64,000 nucleotides of DNA. It comes from Branchinecta lynchi. Taxonomy: Eukaryota > Arthropoda > Branchiopoda > Anostraca > Branchinectidae. Below the pieces are notes generated by a model, which searched no databases, was not told the DNA's origin, and saw only the letters and a list, made by a program, of their open reading frames with translations. The stretch spans positions 21,872,641 through 21,936,640 of the forward strand of contig JAKZAP010000018.1 in assembly GCA_023053575.1 (NCBI GenBank), written 5' to 3'. Below, piece after piece: positions 42,038 to 50,759 of this stretch. Position 1 is the first letter of the stretch, and each line of letters starts with the position of its first letter. Made by a program: the position numbers and the translations under genes.

Positions 42038-45000
42038 TTAATGTTTATAACCTAAAGGTAAAGTGTGTATTTTATCGCTTGTTACTATCCTTTTATCATC
42101 CTTAGGATCTAACGCTTTTTTATTCTGTTCTTCTAGAAACATTTTGTGCTTGTATGATCTTAAGTTATACTGGGTTATAGAAAGGTTTTCCGTTTTACCA
42201 AACAGTACATCCTTATAGTTTTGAATGGTAATTTTATCTTTAACGATATTGGTTTTTATTCCTTTCAGTTTTTTGCTAGCTTTTGAAGGGTCTTGGTTGT
42301 CCTTTAAATAAGCATATACCTTTGATCGTAATCCAACAAACTCTGTCATAACCTGTCCACCTAATTCATCTTTCATCATTCCTATCACTTTCTTATTTAC
42401 ACTAGGAAACCCATATGGATTATCTTTCGCATAATCAGATGTATCGAACCTCTCATTCAAATCTTGTTTGATATCTTCATAGAAATCTTCGGTTCGAATG
42501 TCGTATATGAAAGAATCAGTGTCCATATAACACAAATCAATTTTATCTCCATATTTAGGCTTCATATAATCATAATGGAATTCATACATCAATAACTTGG
42601 ATAGTTCTAATACAGCAAAGCCGATATACATTGGTTTGTCTAATTTTATCTTTTCCTTTGACATTCTTGCTACTGAAAAGTTTTCACTGAATATTATTTC
42701 AGATTTAAAGTTGGGTTTCTTTATTATTTTTTCTCTTGTTGTATCATCCGTTATTATTTCCATATCCGCTCGCTTCCTTACGTTTTCCATAGTTTTTCCA
42801 AAGCAAGCATTATTCATAAGCTTAAAGAAATCCTTTTCAAAATCATTTGTACCTTTAGTTCTAAGTGCTGTGTTGTGGTCTATATATCCGTTTAAGTAAG
42901 CACTTTCAGTGAATCCTAGTATTCTGTGTACTCTTTTCAATATCAAACCTTTTTGTAAATAGAATTCTAGGTTCCTGTGGTGAACTACATAGTTAGTTTT
43001 ATCTAATACTGTGGTACATAGCTTACCGTTAAAGTGTTCGGGTGCTAATGGTAAATCCTTGTGTAATTCGTGTAGTTCTTTTGGATATTCTAAGTCTACC
43101 TCATATATAGCACCCACATCTTGTCTCACCGACTTAATCGTAATCACCGACTTGATATGACTTTTCAGATGGTTGTAATACTCGATTGATTCATATTCAT
43201 TCCTTTCTTTCAAATCATCCGGTATGGAAATGAATTGGAAATCATTCGCGGGTAAATTCTGCGACATCGCCCACCCATATAAATTATTTTTATCCAAATA
43301 CACTAAATAATTAGATGGCTTATTCTTATTATAATCACTTGTATATTTATTATTTGCTTTTGCGTATCTTTTTATACATTGGGATACACCACCTCTTATT
43401 CCTTTTTCTATAAAGGTATACATGTCTTCCTTTGAGAATAACGGCAAGTCTACTTTCGAATGCTTTAGGAAAGCATCCCATGTTAGTCCTGGAGCTGAGA
43501 AGTAATGAAGTGGATCCAGATCATAATTATGTATACACACATTTCTGAAATTCTCCACAACGTCTGATAGAATTAACACATCACTTTTTAGGTACAACTT
43601 GGTATAATCAAGTAATGTTTTACAGTTAAATTGTTTCCATATAGATACCGCTCTTTTATAATCACTTTTGTCAATACCTTTCCCCGTCAACCTAGAATAA
43701 AAGCTTTCTATTGGTGGTAAGTTTGTACAATTCATTTTATCGAAACTATCCACGAATTCATAGGGATACACACCTTTTTTAATTATTTCTTTGAATTCAT
43801 CGTCATTTTTGAAGCTGTTAGATGTGTACTTGAAATTCTGTCTTAGATGATTACAAGGTACTTTGCAATCACATGTTGCTAAATTTGCTGATAGTTTGTC
43901 TAAAGATGAAGCCATAAATCTAATTGAATCTATAAACCGCATCTCATATTTTATTTCCGTATCCGTCTTTCTTATACTTATTGATTTCGAGAATGAGATG
44001 AAACTTTCTGCACTTTCAAAAATTCCGTTATCAGGTATCAATTCTCTAACAAATAAATGAGAGTCATATTTTGATAAATTATGCATTACTACCGGGATAT
44101 GCCTAGGAATCCTGTATTTCATATTACATTCAGCATGAGCAAATCCCCTATCTTCTCCTGTCATGTGGTCGTGATCAAAGTGAGGATTTTCAGTAATTTC
44201 AGTTGTACAGATGTGACAAGTCTTATTCATTAGATTTTTCCATTTTTTGGTAATTTCTGCATTGGTATAAGTATGGTTTCTTTGTCTGCTTTCATATTTG
44301 TTTGCAATTTCTGTGGATACTTTTGTAACGGTTTTAACAAAATGTTTTGCAGCGTCTTCACCGAAATAATCGTAGTATTTGTTCTGGTTTGTATCAAAGG
44401 AACAGCATACCTGAAATCCGTAAGCAAATGGCTTCTGTTTGGCCACTTTTATTGTTTTCTTCCCGTGTACTTGATTGTATTCTTCGTTATAAGACTCAAA
44501 GTCGGCTATTATGCAATAAGGTACTTTCATTTGTTTTGCAATATTTTTATATTGTATACTTGAACCTTCAGGAGGCATTATAATATCAGGATCTTCGCAA
44601 TTATTTTTACTTTCATGTTTTTCAAAGCATTCTTCCTTCTTAAAATGCCTTCCGCAATAAGTGCAGAGGTATGTCTTTGTTTTCTTTTTAGATATTTGAG
44701 GACCAACTAATCTGCTCAGATCCTTTACCAGTACATAATGATTATCGAAATATAATAAATTAATAACATGTTTAGCTGTTTTGCCATTGATTGTACTTTT
44801 TAGTATATGACTTCTGATAATTTTCTCTTTTTCAATTTGAAATAAACAAATCTTAATGTTGTATCTATTTTCAAATTTGTGTATATCTTTAGTATCCATT
44901 GGGAAGTTGGTAACCCCTTCGAAATCAAATTGGTTCTCATATTGCTTATATTTCGAAAGTCTCTCAGCGTTGTCCTTGGTTGGGTATAAATGTGCTAAGA

Positions 45001-45052
45001 TGGACCAAAGAAAGCATTTTTGATCTAAATTTTTTATATTTATGCACGCTTT
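42038..45052 (-). CDS. polB: Family B DNA polymerase (protein-primed type), catalytic part
   Basis: Positions count from the ATG at 44899 (953 residues); conserved sequence continues in frame upstream to about 45052. C2H2 finger (about 79-101); exonuclease ExoI 'DFESYNEEY' (D133, E135), ExoII 'NLSKYDSHLF' (about 274-283), ExoIII 'YLKSDVL' (Y436-D440); an HNH/endonuclease VII-like 'CHIC..DHDHMTG..RG..H..CN' insert (about 228-259); polymerase motif A 'DKNNLYG' (536-542), motif B 'KLMNNACFGKT' (about 693-703), motif C 'YMDTDS' (about 791-796). All catalytic residues look intact. The region before 44899 ('CINIKN', 'CFLWSILAHLYP') is family-typical, and the ATG at 44899 lacks the TAAATG context. 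Translation therefore probably enters from the upstream ORF by -1 shift at A AAA AAG (45055-45049). Replicates the element. Confidence 0.9.
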   Translation of the reverse strand, partial: KACINIKNLDQKCFLWSILAHLYPTKDNAERLSKYKQYENQFDFEGVTNFPMDTKDIHKFENRYNIKICLFQIEKEKIIRSHILKSTINGKTAKHVINLLYFDNHYVLVKDLSRLVGPQISKKKTKTYLCTYCGRHFKKEECFEKHESKNNCEDPDIIMPPEGSSIQYKNIAKQMKVPYCIIADFESYNEEYNQVHGKKTIKVAKQKPFAYGFQVCCSFDTNQNKYYDYFGEDAAKHFVKTVTKVSTEIANKYESRQRNHTYTNAEITKKWKNLMNKTCHICTTEITENPHFDHDHMTGEDRGFAHAECNMKYRIPRHIPVVMHNLSKYDSHLFVRELIPDNGIFESAESFISFSKSISIRKTDTEIKYEMRFIDSIRFMASSLDKLSANLATCDCKVPCNHLRQNFKYTSNSFKNDDEFKEIIKKGVYPYEFVDSFDKMNCTNLPPIESFYSRLTGKGIDKSDYKRAVSIWKQFNCKTLLDYTKLYLKSDVLILSDVVENFRNVCIHNYDLDPLHYFSAPGLTWDAFLKHSKVDLPLFSKEDMYTFIEKGIRGGVSQCIKRYAKANNKYTSDYNKNKPSNYLVYLDKNNLYGWAMSQNLPANDFQFISIPDDLKERNEYESIEYYNHLKSHIKSVITIKSVRQDVGAIYEVDLEYPKELHELHKDLPLAPEHFNGKLCTTVLDKTNYVVHHRNLEFYLQKGLILKRVHRILGFTESAYLNGYIDHNTALRTKGTNDFEKDFFKLMNNACFGKTMENVRKRADMEIITDDTTREKIIKKPNFKSEIIFSENFSVARMSKEKIKLDKPMYIGFAVLELSKLLMYEFHYDYMKPKYGDKIDLCYMDTDSFIYDIRTEDFYEDIKQDLNERFDTSDYAKDNPYGFPSVNKKVIGMMKDELGGQVMTEFVGLRSKVYAYLKDNQDPSKASKKLKGIKTNIVKDKITIQNYKDVLFGKTENLSITQYNLRSYKHKMFLEEQNKKALDPKDDKRIVTSDKIHTLPLGYKH

Positions 45053-46113
45053 TTTATTTTTTCGAAATCTGGCAGTATTTTAAACGTTCCTCCCATGTAA
45101 GATTCTATTCGTGTCATCCTATAATCAATTCCTTCATACCGACTAAATTGTAGCCCAGATCGAGGGGTATTACTTAAAGAACTCAGTCTCTTGTTATTAT
45201 CATCCAAATGATTATGAGTAAGAATGCTATTTTTATTTAAAATCCAAGAAGTACTGTTGTAATATACTACTACTTCTTCATCATTCTCCTGTCGATGGAA
45301 AATAACCCGAGTTACAAACTGAACTCTATATTGATTTATTTCGTTCATTCGCCGCTGTATATCTGCGAAAGTAAAAGCAATAAGAGTATGCTCGTCAACT
45401 CCATTACCTTGAACTGAAACGTTTACAGTGAATATATTCTCACTTTCGCTAAAAATAGTAGGCTGCTGTTCTTCTTCAGTTCTAAATAAATGATCAGGAA
45501 TTAATTTTTCTACTTGGATTTTTTTCTTATTTATGAAGAGAGTTGATAAACCAATTGGTTTCTGTCTACTGTTGTCACGTCTTTCTGTTTGATCTCTTAT
45601 GATATCTCTATTTTTCTGTACGGAATCTTTATGTTTGGTAATAATATTATTATAGTATTCTCCAACTCTTTTTAGTTCTTCTTCTCGGTTTCCGCGAGTT
45701 GATAGGTTCTTGTTTTTCAGAAATTTCTTTAATTCGCTTGTCTCTTTTTCTTTGTTATCATTGTATTCTTGTTTTAGTTTTGTAATGGTGATATTATTTT
45801 CTTTTATCTCATCTTCCAGAATGGTTCGTAATCTCGGTTCTGGTTTGTAGTCGGATGGTCTGTTCTTATTATGAGTTCTTTCGTTTCTGCGTTCAATTTT
45901 AATTTTATCTTCAGCTATCAAAATATACTTATTAAGATGGTTTATTATATTATTTGTTATTTCATGTTTCTTAGCTCCATTTGTTTTGATTTTATTAATT
46001 TTCGCATAAGTCCGCAGTTCATTATATGTGTATAGCGATAATCTTTGTATAACCGCTTTGTTGTTTGATATAACCTTTTTACAAAGCTGAATAACCTCTG
46101 CAGTATTCATCAT
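45040..46113 (-). CDS. N-terminal ORF of the polymerase gene, with SAP-like domain
   Basis: 357 residues. 'LSLYTYNELRTYAKINKIKT' onwards (about 25-60) fits a SAP DNA-binding motif. A long charged coiled-coil-like stretch follows (about 65-185). The rest ('WILNKNSI', 'YEGIDYRMTRIESYMGGTFK') is the kind of sequence found just before the exonuclease domain in single-ORF Polinton polymerases. The frame ends at 45040, two codons after the phased heptamer A AAA AAG; the catalytic part continues in -1. It is therefore the front part of the polymerase, or a separate product made when no shift occurs. Start context is CCCCTATTAAATG. The divergent 86-bp repeat array lies upstream. Confidence 0.75.
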   Translation of the reverse strand: MMNTAEVIQLCKKVISNNKAVIQRLSLYTYNELRTYAKINKIKTNGAKKHEITNNIINHLNKYILIAEDKIKIERRNERTHNKNRPSDYKPEPRLRTILEDEIKENNITITKLKQEYNDNKEKETSELKKFLKNKNLSTRGNREEELKRVGEYYNNIITKHKDSVQKNRDIIRDQTERRDNSRQKPIGLSTLFINKKKIQVEKLIPDHLFRTEEEQQPTIFSESENIFTVNVSVQGNGVDEHTLIAFTFADIQRRMNEINQYRVQFVTRVIFHRQENDEEVVVYYNSTSWILNKNSILTHNHLDDNNKRLSSLSNTPRSGLQFSRYEGIDYRMTRIESYMGGTFKILPDFEKIKKRA

Positions 46114-46199
46114 TTAATAGGGGAACATTTTTATTAATAAATTTCTCCCGTCTGCGTTTTCTCAGTCGTAAAGAAAAGCACTGGTTTCAGTATGCGTTT

Positions 46200-46535
46200 C
46201 ACAGAGCAAGCGCTATCTATATTCTCTCCGATCAATCAAGAAAGTTTCAGTAGAGTTCCGTAGATAGCAGATGTGTTTTGTGTTTCACGGAGCAAGCGCT
46301 ATCTATATTCTCTCCGATCAATCAAGAAAGTTTCAGTAGAGTTCCGTAGATAGCAGATGTGTTTTGTGTTTCACGGAGCAAGCGCTATCTATATTCTCTC
46401 CGATCAATCAAGAAAGTTTCAGTAGAGTTCCGTAGATAGCAGATGTGTTTTGTGTTTCACGGAGCAAGCGCTATCTATATTCTCTCCGATCAATCAAGAA
46501 AGTTTCAGTAGAGTTCCGTAGATAGCAGATGTGCT
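46200..46535. repeat. 86-bp tandem repeat (four copies) between divergent genes
   Basis: 'caagcgctatc' occurs at 46207, 46293, 46379 and 46465, exactly 86 bp apart, and the copies are nearly identical. Each unit has inverted 8-mers, gctatcta and tagatagc, about 45 bp apart. The array separates the leftward polymerase gene from the rightward membrane-protein gene, a suitable place for a shared promoter/enhancer or a replication element. No ORF spans it. Confidence 0.85.
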
Positions 46536-46595
46536 CCGAATCGCGAACCTTTCATTCAATCAAATAATTTCTGAAACAATTTTATTACATAATAA

Positions 46596-47018
46596 ATGGA
46601 AGAATTAGAAAAGAAAATGTATGTTTACCGTCGCAGTTACAAGTACTACAATCGTATAAGTAATAGCTTACTTGTATCCAAATTCCTCTTTTCAGCAGCA
46701 GGAATGTCTGCGTTTCTAGTGCTACCTTTAGCTTCTTTAAGTTTGGGTGCTGTTATCATCGAAATAATTGAAAAGCAGTTAAGCATTGCTGATAGAAAAG
46801 CAGAATTTAGGACAAATTACAATTTTTATACTGAGTTGTTCTCAATGCTAAAATGCGGACAATTAACAATTGAGGAGGTAATTCAGAGAGAAACAGAGAT
46901 GCGTAAAACCTTTCGATTTTTTCCTCGCGAAAAATACATGAAACAGGTTCGCTTGAACGGCTATAAATATTGTAAGAACGAAACTATCAAAATACAAGAA
47001 AATTTACCAAAAATATAA
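46596..47018 (+). CDS. Small membrane protein of the Polinton
   Basis: 140 residues. A basic N-terminus precedes a hydrophobic region (about 24-58) that can form one long or two short membrane helices ('LLVSKFLFSAAGMSAFLVLP', then 'ASLSLGAVIIEII'). A charged helical C-terminal half follows, with 'YTELFSMLKCGQLTIEEVIQ' (about 87-106). Similar short hydrophobic proteins recur in Polintons, with unknown function; membrane or virion-entry roles are guesses. It is on the opposite strand to the main gene block, with start context CATAATAAATGG. The frame is intact. Confidence 0.65.
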   Translation: MEELEKKMYVYRRSYKYYNRISNSLLVSKFLFSAAGMSAFLVLPLASLSLGAVIIEIIEKQLSIADRKAEFRTNYNFYTELFSMLKCGQLTIEEVIQRETEMRKTFRFFPREKYMKQVRLNGYKYCKNETIKIQENLPKI

Positions 47019-47029
47019 AATTTTTGCAA

Positions 47030-47253
47030 AACCTCCCACCCCAGACTTTGAAGATTGAAGATGTTTATTTGTCGTCTTATTATTTTTTATGGTGTGTCTG
47101 GGGTAGCCCCGTATGGGGAGGAAACTCATCTCTGAGTTTTTTTCGCCATCACTCACTATCAACGGATTGCTGGTAGTGGGATTCGATCTCACGACATCGT
47201 TGATACAATGGTTTCCAAGATTGCACGACTTAGAGCATTCTGCCAACGGGGCC
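47030..47253 (-). repeat. Possible tRNA-derived SINE insertion
   Basis: Read on the minus strand from about 47253, the sequence starts gccccgttggcagaatgctc, resembling a tRNA A-box (tggcagaatgc). About 50 bp later comes 'agatcgaatccc', resembling a B-box (ggttcgaatcc). A non-tRNA body with a 'cccatacggggctacccc' palindrome follows, then an A/T-rich end near 47050. The base composition differs from the AT-rich Polinton around it. Flanking duplications were not resolved. No gene lies in 47019-47421. Confidence 0.5.
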
Positions 47254-47421
47254 CGAAAAATCTCCGCAACGAAATGTTTTGTGATGTGAATACTAATGCG
47301 CAATGAGATTTTCTGTTTTTTGTTGCCCTAAGAGCTTTATCAGTACTAGAGGCAGAATTGTGGGTACGTCGAGGAGATTTTAATTTGATGATGTGATGAA
47401 TATCGATTTGGATTTTTTTTT

Positions 47422-48052
47422 TACATTAGATATTATCAATAAAAATATGTATGTGAGTTTGTGAGCCTGGATTTTTATTTAATAAAATCATCCCCTAATA
47501 AATGGAGTCCACAAAGGAAGTCTTGAATACAATCAGAATGAATAAATACAATGAGACAATCAGGAAAGAAGAACTAGTTCTAGGATTGAAATATACTATT
47601 GTTAAAATGAGAATTGCTAAGACAAAATATGGTGATAAGTTGGTTGTAGTTATTAATCATAATGACAAACCCTGTGATTTGTTTATAACACAGAAATATA
47701 ATGCCATTGCTAACGAATTACTTTTAAAGAAAAATCTAGTTTTGCAGCCTATTGTACGCGAAAACAAGAACAAAGAAACATATGTGGATTTAGAACTGTT
47801 TACTCAGTAATATTTGAATAAAAAATGAAAAATGTAAAAAAAAGAAGTAGTAGTATATTGTAGTATTTTATATGTAGTAAAGGGTAATATTCTCATTTCT
47901 TGTATCCTTTATTTTGGAAGTAAGAAAATAAAAATGTTCTTAAAAAGGGGGATAATTTGGTAAAAAGGATGTTAAAATTTAAGAAATTGATGTTAAAATG
48001 GGGTTTTGAAATTGGGGGGAGGGTGAGCTAGAACCCCCTTTATATAACTACT
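47422..48052. repeat. Polinton right terminal inverted repeat (631 bp)
   Basis: Reverse complement of 34392-35022. It includes the second copy of the TIR gene and a silent duplicate of the last codons of the major capsid gene (about 47460-47480). Confidence 0.95.
47502..47810 (+). CDS. TIR-encoded small protein, copy 2
   Basis: 102 residues, same protein as 34634-34942 because of the inverted repeat. The start is TAATAAATGG after a 'tttaataaaatcatcccc' leader, identical in both copies. Here it follows the membrane-protein gene and the SINE-like insertion, so its upstream region beyond the TIR differs from copy 1. Function is unknown; an OB-fold-like beta pattern is suggested. Confidence 0.7.
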   Translation: MESTKEVLNTIRMNKYNETIRKEELVLGLKYTIVKMRIAKTKYGDKLVVVINHNDKPCDLFITQKYNAIANELLLKKNLVLQPIVRENKNKETYVDLELFTQ

Positions 48053-48058
48053 CCCCTC

Positions 48059-48257
48059 GCCGCGCCGGCAGCGATGAGAGAAGTAAGGAAAATTTAATTC
48101 GAAATTCATTCCATTGTGAATGCTCGACCAGAACAGTCGGTGAACGTTATTTGATAATCCTGTATTGGTGACCTAATAAGGTTAAATGGTTAAGTACCAT
48201 TTGAGTTTGTTGTTAATTCTTTTGCCAGTAAAACTTAATTTTCTTCAGACTATTGAA
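48059..48257 (+). repeat. 3' LTR of the gypsy element, second part
   Basis: Continues the LTR from 'gccgcgccggcagcgatgag' to 'cagactattgaa'. It lacks the 16 bp present in the 5' LTR. Host sequence resumes at about 48258. Confidence 0.9.
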
Positions 48258-48415
48258 GCGTAATTTCAGTTTCGCAATGTGGTTTTTTTTTTTGTTAACT
48301 TACTTTGAGTTCTTGTCTAGTCTTTCGTACTACGTTACTTTGATTCTCTGTAGTTTCGATTTCAAAAGTATTGGGCATATTCAGTGCTTATGGGAAATCA
48401 TTTAAACATACTGTA

Positions 48416-48670
48416 GTTGTCTTTTGACGTTCCTGTAATCCAGCGACCGGCAAATACGAAACGATTCCGCTCATACCTAGGAACATACGCACATCTGCCA
48501 GTTGTCCTCTGACGTTCTTGTAATTCAATGACTGGCATATACGAAACGATTCCCCTCATACCTAGGAACATTAGCACATCTACTAGTTGTCTTCTGATGT
48601 TCTTGTAATCCAGTGAACGGCAAATACGGAACCATTCAGCTCATACCTTGGAACATATGCTCATTAGCTA
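48416..48670 (+). repeat. Three tandem copies of an 85-bp unit
   Basis: 'gttgtc' landmarks at 48416, 48501 and 48586. Each unit contains 'gacgttcttgtaatccag' and 'catacctaggaacat' variants. No ORF. Confidence 0.7.
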
Positions 48671-48829
48671 AGATCCGCTATAGTTTCACCGTCGGAAGAT
48701 AAAACACATTCAGGCTTCTCTAAGGACGTATAGACCAGCACCCAGGAAACCTGGGGAACCTCAGAAATAATACGGGCATGGGCATTTTGGGATGGTTTAT
48801 CTATAGTTCTCTGTCTTTTTTTTCACTCG

Positions 48830-49300
48830 GGATCGGATCTCACTTCTTCACGGAGCATTTGAGACGATAGCTCTTTCCACTTGCCAAGTCTTATTCAATT
48901 CGATCATCCGTTCAAAAGATCATCCTTTCCACTAGACTCCGGATTCTCCACTCAACCCATGATGGTCAGATCGGGAAACAACTATTATCAAGTCAGTCTG
49001 TTCGAGTCCCTGATATGCCTTCCAAGTTTCATCGTTCGAGCACATCAGGAAGTATTGAACTCGCCCGAATCTCTCCCCCCTCAATTCCCCACAATGCCGA
49101 ATCCGGTCCAGTTATGTCGATGGTGTATCTAGGGAATGTGCTTGTTCTACCCACCAAGGTTCATCCCGATCCCTACCAGGGGTGTCCCAAAGAGGGGATG
49201 ATTCCCCCTCCCCCCTGCTTTTTGCTAAGTCGTATCAGTCATTTATTTTGGCCTCGCCGAGATCCCGGCCATTCATTTTAGTCAAAGAGAATCCGCATCG
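48830..49300 (+). repeat. Dispersed repeat of the caagtttcat family
   Basis: Shares 'ccaagtttcatcgtt', 'gaatccggtccagttatgtc' and 'caccaaggttcatcccgatc' blocks with 9.2-11.9 kb and 52.0-52.8 kb. Open frames are short and inconsistent. The stretch 49.3-50.75 kb has nothing recognisable. Confidence 0.45.
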
Positions 49301-50759
49301 TTTTAAGAAACTGTTAATTTTGGCATTGTCCAGCTTCAGTGGTAAGCCCGTCCCTATGTCAATCAAAGGCAAGCTGAGTCGTTAAGGTTTCACAACCCCG
49401 ATGGCGGCAGCAATTTGCCAACCTGTTTTACACGTATCAGATTAGTATCTATCTCACTTAGGTCTCTTAGATTTTAGCCTGTCAAAATTACAACAGGTTA
49501 GTTGTTAAAGTGAAGTCAGACTGGATAAAAGTAATAAGCCTTATAGACCAAAAGCGAGAGACAAGATAATATGCTTGAATTGAAGGTCAGACTTTGACTA
49601 CAAGTAGAAAAGAAGTCATGGAATTATTATACATATTGGAAAAGCCATCAGTATTCAATGGACAGGAGACCCGCGAAAAAAGTGCACCCACAACAGTTCA
49701 AAAATGTCGATTACAAAGCACTTCTGGAAAAGGTATAAAGCCTGGAAAATTTTAGCCATTTAGCTGGCGTAATGTAATGAAAGAGTTATTATATTTGGTT
49801 TCTAGGTTGTACGCTCTGTATAAAACTTAGTTCAGACCATTTCTCATTTAGTTGCGAAAAACAGTTGTCTATAAAGTATTTCCTAATTTGAGATTAATAG
49901 TTGATTCTTGCAATTGATAACTATAGGGCTAAGATATTATTCTTACGTTTCTATCCGTTATAGCAACTTATTATTCTTGGGAAAAGTGTATATCATTATT
50001 TCGGGTAGTTGCACTACACATCTGGCTAAATTTTTAATTATCTTTGCTATTAAAAGTCTGTTTTTCCGTCACTAAGAATCTGCGAAATTTAATCAATGTT
50101 TTTGTATGGAGAATACAAAAAAAAAAGGTAAATCGTTCTTCTTACGTCTCCTGGGACGGAAATTCCAACTGACTTTAAAAACTTAAGAGTTAAAAACATT
50201 TTGGCGTATGTTCTTTCCAACTTTAAACTTGAATTGGCGGTTAAAGGCGTCCAAATTCAGTCGAGCCCATTTTGCCTGTATTTTCGTCATCCTTGAATGT
50301 AGAGGAATGTCCGACTTATATCATGTCACTGTACAGTAGCCCGTAGCCCTTCATATTGTTTCTTCAAACTGGTGACGGCTGCGATTTGTTGGAGGGAGAT
50401 GGGCAAAACACCTATCCGTTTATTTTGAATTCTGCGCCCGTTCTTGACGCGATCAGAAGAATCAGCGCCGATAAGTATTCTGTGGTCGTGACAGGCGCCG
50501 AGGTGGCTCCACCCCCGGTACTTGAGAATCGGGAAAAAAAAGATGCTTCGATTGATTCAAGTCTTCTCAATTCTCCCCTTATTTATTCTTGGTGCAACGC
50601 TTGAAAAAGACAAGGAATATTTTAGTATATACCCGAAATACCCGAAATAAATACGCCGGAATAGGTCATTCAAGTCGGAAGGCAGATTTTAGGCCTTGAC
50701 TAAGACTCACAAAAATAGCCGTTCCCAGACGGGAGTTTTCCGTATGCCAAAAGTTATTT

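Larger units (their letters stand above)
34392..48052. mobile_element. Complete Maverick/Polinton (adintovirus-like) element, 13,661 bp
   Basis: Bounded by 'agtagttatataaagg' at the left and its reverse complement at the right, with the 6-bp target duplication cccctc; AG at the ends and 6-bp duplications are Polinton hallmarks. It carries polymerase B, integrase, packaging ATPase, adenain-like protease, major and minor capsid proteins and small virion-type proteins. Genes from 46113 down to 34634 all lie on the minus strand with gaps of 3-40 bp. Two genes at the right end lie on plus. The TIRs differ at one position seen by eye, so the insertion is recent. Confidence 0.95.
29748..48257 (+). 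mobile_element. Ty3/gypsy-type LTR retrotransposon, 3' LTR split by a Polinton
   Basis: 5' LTR at 29748-30024; gag, protease and integrase from 31.16 to 34.21 kb; a purine tract before 34330; and a 3' LTR whose two pieces (34330-34391 and 48059-48257) flank the 13.7-kb Polinton. Without the Polinton the element is about 4.84 kb. The two LTRs differ by about a dozen substitutions plus a 16-bp indel, so this insertion is older than the Polinton. No reverse transcriptase or RNase H is present. Direct repeats at the outer ends were not found. Confidence 0.85.

Noticed and set aside
35623..44583. Plus-strand frames of 60-103 residues opposite the Polinton genes
   Set aside because: Each lies antisense to a well-supported minus-strand gene and lacks the TAAATG context.
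46200..46535. CRISPR-like array (four regular repeats)
   Set aside because: The 86-bp units are contiguous, with no unique spacers, in an animal transposon without cas genes.
34386..48257. Two independent LTR fragments rather than one split LTR
   Set aside because: The pieces join exactly at the 6-bp duplication and together match the 5' LTR apart from one 16-bp indel, so a single split LTR explains them.
30190..48670. Common origin of the arrays with similar 85-86-bp periods at 30.2, 46.2 and 48.4 kb
   Set aside because: Unit sequences are unrelated; the similar period looks coincidental.
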